DNA from: an uncultured Phycisphaeraceae bacterium
Lineage (GTDB): Bacteria; Planctomycetota; Phycisphaerae; Phycisphaerales; UBA1924
Assembly: GCA_937899905.1 (NCBI GenBank)
Contig: CALCCF010000081.1
Location: forward strand, 1 to 58,555
Direction of reading: 5' to 3'
DNA length: 58,555 nt
The translations under genes were made by a program, and so were the position numbers. Below the pieces are notes generated by a model, which was not told the origin of the DNA, ran no database searches, and was given only the letters and a program-made list of their open reading frames with translations. Numbering within the stretch: the first letter of the stretch is position 1; every line of letters starts with the position of its first letter. Positions 52,601-58,555 of this stretch are shown piece after piece.

Positions 52601-55600
52601 AGCCGCTGGTCGTCGTCGAGTTGCCCAGAAGGAATGACTGCGATGCAGCATCGATGGATGCGATCGCGACATCCCCCTCGATATCGAGTGTGCCCGCACC
52701 GAGGTTGGCAGAGAGGCCAAAATCTCCTCCGATGCCGCCCACGACGGTCCAGTCTCCGCCGCCGGTCGTTGCCGAGCTGTCGGCGAGCAGCATGAGCGGT
52801 CCATCAAAAAGAATCGATCCGCCCTGCGTAGAAACGACTCCTCCCAATTCGATGCCGGCACCCCGGACCGTGAGGTTGGCGTCACCCACTCCGGTGATCG
52901 TGCCTTGAACCCGCGCGACGCCGGTACCAGCCTCAAGGATGACGGGGTCTCGGAACGTTGCGTCGAGCACGCTGAGGCCACCAGTGCTATCGCTCCGCCC
53001 AACGACGATCGAACCGATACCGTCTGCGAAGCGGTCGACTTCCGCAGCGGACAGCACCAGGCCGGTTCCAGCCCCCGACCCTCCCAAGACGATTGGCGTG
53101 GCCGCATCGCTCGTACGAACCTCAACGCTTGCGGCGGCAATCTCGCCGCCCAGATCAAGATCATCCGCGACAATGCTCAGGCCTCCCAGGCCATCGCTGC
53201 CGCCGAGCAAGATCGTCCCTGATCCGGCGTCGATCGAAACGGGTGCGGCACCGGAAGAGGACACATCGGCAACGGCGATATCACCCCCACTAGAGGCTAC
53301 ATCGAGGCTGCTGGCGTTACCCATCTGGACCGTTGGGAGGGACAGAATCCCGCCCGTCGTGGCAAACAACCGCCCAGCCGTTCCACTTAGGACGACCTCG
53401 GACGCGGCCACCTCGATCGACGCCGCTTGCCATGTTGTACCAGACATCGAGACACTGCCCGAAGCATCGATATCGAGCCCGGCATCGATCTGGGTGTTGT
53501 TGATGGATACCGAAGCAGCGTCGACGTCGAGGTCGGCCAATGCCACAGTTCCGCCGATCGGACTTACGAAATCTGCAGCACCACCCCGAGCATCAACGAC
53601 GAGCGCGTTCGCGCCATCGATGGTGCCATCGATCCGGACACCGTCGCCGCTGACCGAAGCATCGGCTACGAGCGTCACCGGGCCTACCAACTCCACCTCA
53701 TCGTCCGCGTTCACACTGCCACCCAAGCGGAGCAGACCATCGAGACGTATGGCGCCTTCGGCTTCGACTCCCCCGAGCACCTCGACCATGTTCGCATCGA
53801 CGGCCAGATCACCCCTGGCACGAATCGGACCAGCCGTCAGGGTGCCACCAGCATCAATGTCGATGTCGTTCACGCCCCCCGACACTCCAACACTGCCGTC
53901 AAGGTCAACATCTCCATTTGCGGCCTCAACAGTCAGTTGCCGAGGCGTCGCGGAGGAATCGCCCTCAACCGAGCCCTGGATGCGAACGTCTGCGGTCACG
54001 CTCCGTAGGACAGCGTCAGCTGTCAATGTGACATCGCCCGTGATATCGAGGCTAGAGCCAGCGTCAAACAAGCCGGCGATCGTCGCATCCGAGCCGATGT
54101 CCGCCGATCCGCCGACGCGAACATCGCTCTGGAACGCAGTACCAGCAGCATCGATATCGAGATCTCCTTGCAGAGCGAGCTCTCCGAACGCTATCTGTCC
54201 ACTCGTCATAGCCGCCAGTGACGCGAGTTCGTTGGCAACACCGACACCTGCGAGCGCGATATCACCGTCGCCCGCACGAATGTCGAGGTTTCTCGGCGAC
54301 CCTGGAGCATCCGAATCGACTGCTCCCGTCACAGTAATGTCACCACCGACGGCACCGTCACTCGAATCAAGCAGAACATCTGCATCGAGCGTGACCGAGC
54401 CGCCTGTGAGCAGGAGGTCGCCGCCACCGGTCTCGATCACTGCCCCTAGGAAGAGTGGTCCATTGATGGTGAACGCATTTCCATTCGAGTCGATCGGGCC
54501 GTCGACATCGACTGATCCCGAAGGCGCGCGCAGCGTTGTAGCGGTTCGGAAGGTCGTGGATCCAAGCAACACGGAGTGCGAGCCAGCTGCACGCCCGATT
54601 GTTGCCAAGCCGATGTCCGAGGCCAGCGCATCAAGATCGGTCTGGCTCAGGTCGAGCCCCGAGGCCGCTATCGCAGCGGACCCAATCCGTATCGCCGAAC
54701 CTGCCGTTGCCGGCTCGAACACAACCGTTCCACCCCCGCTGACGCTGGACGCACCGCCGACTAGATCGATTTCTTCGGCACGAAGTAGCAGCGTATTACC
54801 GTTGGTCTGAATAGTGCCAGCCTGTACCAGTCCACTCAAGGCGTCGACATCTGTGTCGGAGGCCAGTCGTGTCAACGCCCCCAACACGACGTCGCCCCCG
54901 ACGCTTTGTACATCACCATCAAGGTCGAACGTGCCGGTAACAGCAACTGAATCTCCGGCCGTCAGGCTGCCGCTGAAGGTCGTACCGACCGACGACTCGA
55001 TATTGACGTCATTGACCGCCGACAGGCCGCTGGCGAAACTAGCCGTCGCCGCCGAGACATCAACTCTGCTAGCACTCACCGCACCAGCGAAACCGAGCGC
55101 TCCGGTGAGCGGCGCGGTGGTTCCCAAGTCTCCCGTGACGGTCACGGCCTGGAACGACGCATCGTTCGCGGACACGATCGAAAGGTCATCGATGTCGCTG
55201 ACAGCGCCCCCGATGAGAACGTCGCCGCTCCCAGTATCGAATGCCACCGCTTCTGTCGCGCCTCCGGCCGTTCCGACCAACTCGCCATCGAATTGGATGT
55301 CACCACCCCCGCTATCGAACGTCACCGCTAAACCGTCGGCCAGGCGTACTCGATCTGTGACGATGGAACCGCCATCGGTCACAATGCCAGCAGCAGACTC
55401 TACAACGGCATCCCCTGCGATCTCCACGCCCGCGAGGCCGGTCATTGTCAGCCCACTCGTGATCGTCGTTGTACCAGAGGGTGCGCGGAACAGCACAGGA
55501 TCGGTGAACGTGACAGCACCGACCGAGATGGCGTGCGACCCTCCACCGCGACCGAAGATGAGCCTAGAAAAGCCATCGCTGAGGGCCGAGAGCGTCCCCG

Positions 55601-58555
55601 AGGAGAGAGCAAGATCGCCCGCCGCTCCGATCCCGATCGAGTCTCCACCGGCCGTCGGACGGAACGTGACCTGGCTCGTCCCCGTGACGGACCCGGCACC
55701 GCCAGCGAACACCAGCGAGTTGGTCGTGAGCACGAGGTTGTTGGTGCTTGTCTGGAGTGAGTCATTGAACGAGATCGCACCGCCGGTGGACTCGAGCGCG
55801 GTGGGCTGCGTAAGCACAGCCGGCACGTTGGCCGTTAGAGCGCCGTCTACAGTGATATCCGAGCCGATTCTGACATCTCCGGAGCCATCGAATGTCGCGG
55901 ACGCAGCGCTGATTGTCGTGCCGGAGAGTTCGGTGTCTCCGCCAGAATCGATGTCGAGGCCGCCGTCAAGCGTGACGTTTCCAGCGATAGTGGTTGCGCC
56001 CGTCGAGACGATCGCCACCGAACCGCTTGCCGCGTCGATCTGTCCCAGGTTGAACACGCTTCCCGTAAGCGACGCTCCGAAAGCGGACGAGACGTCGAGT
56101 GTGCCGATGGTCGTTGTCCCACTGCCCGCCAGTTGATCGAACCGAGACGCACGCACCACCCCGGCGGCGACGTCGCCGGCATCGGTAATCGTGAACGTGC
56201 CGAGCCTCGTTGAGTTGCCGACAGGCCCGCCGAGTGTGATGGCTCCTGTCCCAGCATCCAGTTCGAGGTCGTCTGTCGCGGCGGTCAGGCCATCTATAGC
56301 CCCACCAAAGTCGATGTCTCCATCAGAGGCGGACACCGTGATGCTGCCGTCTACGACCGTGTCGCCAGTAACCTCAATTCCTGCAGCGCCAACCAACACA
56401 TCCGCTTCGAGCGTACTGGCTCCGTTGACCGCAAAGCGCACCCCGGCGGTTGACGCTTGTGTCACCGTCACCGAAGGTGCGGTTACGTCGAGCGTGCCGC
56501 CGACGGCTACCGCTCCCAGCTCGATCGCGTTCGAACTCGCGAGCGTGGCATTACCCCCCGTGCCGAACGTAGACACATCCGTGGCGCCGCCGACGTCAAG
56601 GTCGGACAGATCGATGTCTCCCCCGACAGATGTGGCGTTGAGGTCGGCAGCACCCCCGACGACCACCGGGTCGCTACCCGTGATCGCAGTCGCGGTCACA
56701 TCGAGCGCACCACCGATGCCCAACGTGCCCAGCTCGATCGCGCCCGAGCTAACGAGCGTTGCGTCACCGCCGGCACCCAGCGTTGAGACGGAGATCGTCC
56801 CCGCGACGGCGAGGTTCGAGAGATTGACGTCACCCCCTGCGGCAGTCGCATCAAGAACGGCGGTACCCCCGACCGTAACAGGATCGCTGCCACCGATGGA
56901 TGTGGCGGTAACATCGAGCGATCCACCAATACCCAGCGTTCCAAGCGTGATGGCGCCCGAGCTCACCAGAGTCGCATCACCGCCCGCACCCGTCGTCGAC
57001 GCCGTGATGGTGCCGGTGACATTTAGGCCTGTGAGGTCGATATCGCCGCCAGCGCCCGTTGCATCAAACGTCGCCGCGCCGCCCACGGTGATCGGATCGC
57101 TGCCCGAGATGGAAGCCGCGGTCACGTCGAGCGCGCCGGATATGCCCAGCGTGCCCAAACCGATGGCCCCTGAACTCACGAGCGTGGCATTGCCCCCCGC
57201 GCCCGTTGTCGAGACATCGAGTGATCCTGTGACACTGAGGTCAGAGAGATTCACGTCGCCGCCAGCAGTCGTGGCCTCGAACTCGGCCGTGCCACCAACG
57301 ACGATCGCGTTACTGCTTGAGATTGAGGGTGCATCGACCGCGAGACCGCCACCGGTGGAGGTCGGCCCAAGCGTCGTAGCCACCGTGTTGCTCAGAGTGG
57401 CGGATACTCCAAAAGCGAGATCGATCGAGGAAGCGGTAATCGAGTGAGTCTGGTCAGCCGTGAACGACCCGGCACCACTGGCCTGCATAGTCCCGCCGTT
57501 GAGGTCGATCACGATCCCATCGGCAAGTGTCACACTACCCACGGAGTCGGGTGACGTTCCGGTGCCGGCTTCCAGCACAAGGTCGAGTGCGGCACCAGTC
57601 GCCGTGATGTTCGATTGCAAGTCGATCGAGCCGTTCGCATCGAGCGTGAGGCTCTGTCCGCCACCCAGGTTCACCGACAGCGGGTTGCCCGCCAGCCATG
57701 TGATGTTGCCCGTCTCTGGGCCCGCGACGTTGGTGGTGACAACGACGCTCGTGCCACCAGCGAGTACATCGCGGATGTCGTTCGCTGCCACCGTGGCCCC
57801 ACTCGCACCTGGACTGAACACGCCCCCCACCGGCGGATCGGTCGTGGCATTCGAGATGATCACGTCTAGAGGATCGAGAAGCCATACGCCACCGCGCCCC
57901 TCGGGCGCACTCGCGTCGACATGACCGGCAGCGCGCAGGCGGATCTTGCCCGACGTCTCTACGAGCCCACCGTTGCCTCCGGAACCCTTGCCGCGAGCGG
58001 TTGCGAGGCCGTCGTAGGTGGTCGTGCTATCCGCCCACACGATGACCTGCCCGCCATCGCCACGCACAGTCGCATCGGCGTGCAATATCGCGTCAGGCCC
58101 AATCGCCACCCGCTGCGCTCGATACTCACCCGCACCGCGATACCCACCGCCGACTTCGATTGTGCCGCCACCCGCATGGCCACTGGCATCCAGTACGGCG
58201 TTGTCAACATGCACCCGCTGGCCGATGATCGAGACCGTGCCCCCGGTAGCCCCTGGTTCGCTGGAAGAAACATCGACTTGGCCCGCCACGCGCACGGTTG
58301 AGGCCAGCCCCGCCCGGACCTCCACCTGTCGAGCTCGAACACTCGACGTACTGCGCATCGCAACGCTAAACAGATCTCCTGCCCCGATCGAGACGCGCTC
58401 CGCCTCGATCGTGCCAGCCTGTTCGATCGAGCCTGCCGCGCGGTTGTTTGGGCCCACTGAGTGCTTCGCGTAAATCCGCGTGCGCTGTGCCCCCATGAGC
58501 TCCTCGTCGCCGGCCCTTAGCGCAACGATGCCGTCATCGGCGATATTCGTACCGT
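49653..58555 (-). CDS. Giant filamentous-haemagglutinin-like exoprotein (5' end outside window)
   Basis: The frame is open through the right edge, giving >2,960 residues. Near the start is a two-partner-secretion-like signature: GGNGGLVETSGKIRLRAAG, VDASAPEGRGGVWLLDPLDV. The bulk is a Gly/Asp/Thr-rich beta-helix with many repeats, including four 71-residue units (56448-57299). Three further copies of an IGRxxGSHxVxVGxxTF-like motif lie deeper. The last ~250 residues are non-repetitive and predicted helical (REDARDVILGQVRPEF). Such proteins are usually secreted adhesins passed through an outer-membrane TpsB porin; none is in the window. The signal peptide lies outside. The stop overlaps tssA (ATGA). 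Confidence 0.85.
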   Translation of the reverse strand, partial: GTNIADDGIVALRAGDEELMGAQRTRIYAKHSVGPNNRAAGSIEQAGTIEAERVSIGAGDLFSVAMRSTSSVRARQVEVRAGLASTVRVAGQVDVSSSEPGATGGTVSIIGQRVHVDNAVLDASGHAGGGTIEVGGGYRGAGEYRAQRVAIGPDAILHADATVRGDGGQVIVWADSTTTYDGLATARGKGSGGNGGLVETSGKIRLRAAGHVDASAPEGRGGVWLLDPLDVIISNATTDPPVGGVFSPGASGATVAANDIRDVLAGGTSVVVTTNVAGPETGNITWLAGNPLSVNLGGGQSLTLDANGSIDLQSNITATGAALDLVLEAGTGTSPDSVGSVTLADGIVIDLNGGTMQASGAGSFTADQTHSITASSIDLAFGVSATLSNTVATTLGPTSTGGGLAVDAPSISSSNAIVVGGTAEFEATTAGGDVNLSDLSVTGSLDVSTTGAGGNATLVSSGAIGLGTLGISGALDVTAASISGSDPITVGGAATFDATGAGGDIDLTGLNVTGTITASTTGAGGDATLVSSGAITLGTLGIGGSLDVTATSIGGSDPVTVGGTAVLDATAAGGDVNLSNLAVAGTISVSTLGAGGDATLVSSGAIELGTLGIGGALDVTATAITGSDPVVVGGAADLNATSVGGDIDLSDLDVGGATDVSTFGTGGNATLASSNAIELGAVAVGGTLDVTAPSVTVTQASTAGVRFAVNGASTLEADVLVGAAGIEVTGDTVVDGSITVSASDGDIDFGGAIDGLTAATDDLELDAGTGAITLGGPVGNSTRLGTFTITDAGDVAAGVVRASRFDQLAGSGTTTIGTLDVSSAFGASLTGSVFNLGQIDAASGSVAIVSTGATTIAGNVTLDGGLDIDSGGDTELSGTTISAASATFDGSGDVRIGSDITVDGALTANVPAVLTQPTALESTGGAISFNDSLQTSTNNLVLTTNSLVFAGGAGSVTGTSQVTFRPTAGGDSIGIGAAGDLALSSGTLSALSDGFSRLIFGRGGGSHAISVGAVTFTDPVLFRAPSGTTTITSGLTMTGLAGVEIAGDAVVESAAGIVTDGGSIVTDRVRLADGLAVTFDSGGGDIQFDGELVGTAGGATEAVAFDTGSGDVLIGGAVSDIDDLSIVSANDASFQAVTVTGDLGTTAPLTGALGFAGAVSASRVDVSAATASFASGLSAVNDVNIESSVGTTFSGSLTAGDSVAVTGTFDLDGDVQSVGGDVVLGALTRLASDTDVDALSGLVQAGTIQTNGNTLLLRAEEIDLVGGASSVSGGGTVVFEPATAGSAIRIGSAAIAASGLDLSQTDLDALASDIGLATIGRAAGSHSVLLGSTTFRTATTLRAPSGSVDVDGPIDSNGNAFTINGPLFLGAVIETGGGDLLLTGGSVTLDADVLLDSSDGAVGGDITVTGAVDSDAPGSPRNLDIRAGDGDIALAGVGVANELASLAAMTSGQIAFGELALQGDLDIDAAGTAFQSDVRVGGSADIGSDATIAGLFDAGSSLDITGDVTLTADAVLRSVTADVRIQGSVEGDSSATPRQLTVEAANGDVDLDGSVGVSGGVNDIDIDAGGTLTAGPIRARGDLAVDANMVEVLGGVEAEGAIRLDGLLRLGGSVNADDEVELVGPVTLVADASVSGDGVRIDGTIDGANALVVDARGGAADFVSPIGGTVALADLDVDAASVSINNTQIDAGLDIDASGSVSMSGTTWQAASIEVAASEVVLSGTAGRLFATTGGILSLPTVQMGNASSLDVASSGGDIAVADVSSSGAAPVSIDAGSGTILLGGSDGLGGLSIVADDLDLGGEIAAASVEVRTSDAATPIVLGGSGAGTGLVLSAAEVDRFADGIGSIVVGRSDSTGGLSVLDATFRDPVILEAGTGVARVQGTITGVGDANLTVRGAGIELGGVVSTQGGSILFDGPLMLLADSSATTGGGDWTVVGGIGGDFGLSANLGAGTLDIEGDVAIASIDAASQSFLLGNSTTTSGSQRFNGALALAADTLLESGANIEFGTVDGSHALVIRAGGEFVAGDIGSTTPLDSLEIQAASAQLGLVRSTGDILAAADDITLQGNVASLGTGSITLGGDVGLARFVVIRTSPTTGGSVVINGRVDGPGGLRLSAPNSSITLADAIGSVQPLDTIEATAESIVVSDVTTTGSQLYDGSTRASGRFSGSELVWEGPIELAGDLQLSAPGSGDVRLLSNVDGPFAMSVDADGGQVELAGTIGQNSPLTAIELAGIEASIGNISTSGALEFESPTRLAGVLDAGGPVLFLGTLSLAGDSTIVSQSSGGIGVEARGGIEGARQLSIRASDSEVRIAGGVGEDSEPTLLRIEQAAATSLEGLVRSGAILVLDGGSIDVSGTLGASGQDGIRLVGDTIAIDAIIESPSGTVRVENTGTLQLGPNLDIEGVASFVQNGSGSVLLNTDLSSPSGTISLSGPVILPMDRVIAAAEIELAGAIDSSGTARSLSLVSQGDVSLTGDIGLESPLSTLETDAGGTTRLGASVVVLGPVTFGDSVVLVGDSSILAGQSIRFEDSINGVEGMPAGLVLTTDTSSDGSDGNPIPLVVFGGDVGGQSPIGSLSINADGRPAVPVVPTIERDAVVVGGAVQPGTGDLRIISIGDITFGANEKLSVLGDVELVSGGVITLGDISALGEIGVAAPTIRLLARPAGVVLNRFEFLDEDDGLDFVTGDGFAFSTVPVVVGDGSAPSFASPSGGDDRTGNIRSFQQRLFGEVAIEDLESGSRRFDLRSLGPSNTNVAEALAGATPRVAGGETVQRGAFVDAAQREKLQRLGVFAREAPTSTRLQALLGRALYEDYGSFLQVGEFTQAEVNQVTVDRLSGDRVQRALDAYEGFFSADSDGESTASRLKDLISAKAEAFIVEQDTAGELGEPFALYINEQHAEVLQELRTMRDVLVRLGALGLSPKEREDARDVILGQVRPEFMTVSDFEKLLASLDRSDSTEQEPTP
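56448..57299 (-). repeat. Four tandem 213-bp repeats encoding 71-residue units
   Basis: Four head-to-tail units, 57087-57299, 56874-57086, 56661-56873 and 56448-56660, each start with VGG and share GAGGxATLVSSGAIxLGTLGI and DVTAxxIxGSDP. All are exactly 71 codons, with the last (left-most) unit most diverged. They are inside the giant exoprotein and form one turn set of the beta-helix. Length-stable and mutually divergent copies suggest old duplications maintained by selection. Confidence 0.9.

Noticed and set aside
53340-54340. Recurrent short direct repeats in the exoprotein region as a possible CRISPR array
   Set aside because: The repeats are in frame, of variable length and encode beta-helix motifs; there are no regular spacers.
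50152-54810. Two long plus-strand frames (50152-52083 and 52939-54810) opposite the giant exoprotein
   Set aside because: Their Ser/Pro/Thr-rich translations mirror the Gly/Asp-rich repeats on the real strand; no start context or motif.

Overview
The window is a GC-rich bacterial chromosome segment, most likely from a planctomycete of the Phycisphaerae/Phycisphaerales type. Four things point there: a secreted protein ending in a GC-type, Cys-bounded dockerin-like repeat (27538-28554), an ECF-like sigma factor paired with a large Ser/Thr kinase carrying a WD40-like sensor region, a very large haemagglutinin-type beta-helical exoprotein, and densely overlapping operons. The assignment is inferred from gene content; no rRNA or tRNA gene is visible.

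Region 1 (1-8622, + strand) is a type II secretion operon: 3' end of the secretin gspD, then gspE, gspF, pseudopilins gspG-H-I-J-K, GspC-, GspL- and GspM-like inner-membrane subunits, and a TPR lipoprotein. Nearly every junction after gspE is a 1-4 base start/stop overlap.

Region 2 (8884-23138) is a [NiFe]-hydrogenase locus. A minus-strand operon starts with the small and large subunits (20087-21058, 18422-20029), which resemble group 1h (actinobacterial type, high affinity, oxygen tolerant). It continues through a maturation protease, several uncharacterised proteins, a TPR/HEAT-like protein, a NifU-Rieske fusion, an NHL beta-propeller, two HypC-type proteins, hypD, hypE and hypF. A divergent plus-strand unit encodes a DUF1641 protein, hypA and hypB. 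All Hyp maturation factors are present, so the locus looks self-contained for scavenging trace H2.

Region 3 (23219-28554, minus) holds a kinase/sigma signalling pair and a secreted dockerin protein whose leader can fold into two hairpins, one covering the ribosome binding site.

Region 4 (28820-58555) is a type VI secretion region. Minus-strand genes encode TssB, TssC, Hcp, TagJ, TssE, TssF, TssG and ClpV. A divergent plus-strand unit encodes a second TssF, VgrG, a DUF2169-pentapeptide fusion, a second pentapeptide protein, a DUF3540 protein and a DUF4150 PAAR-like tip. On the minus strand again, tssA overlaps by 4 bases the end of a giant (>2,960 residue) two-partner-secretion-like protein that runs off the right edge. 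TssJ, TssK, TssL and TssM are not in the window.

The best candidates for new biology are the uncharacterised genes inside the hydrogenase operon and the T6SS module with two TssF paralogues, two pentapeptide proteins and a giant adhesin-like gene coupled to tssA.
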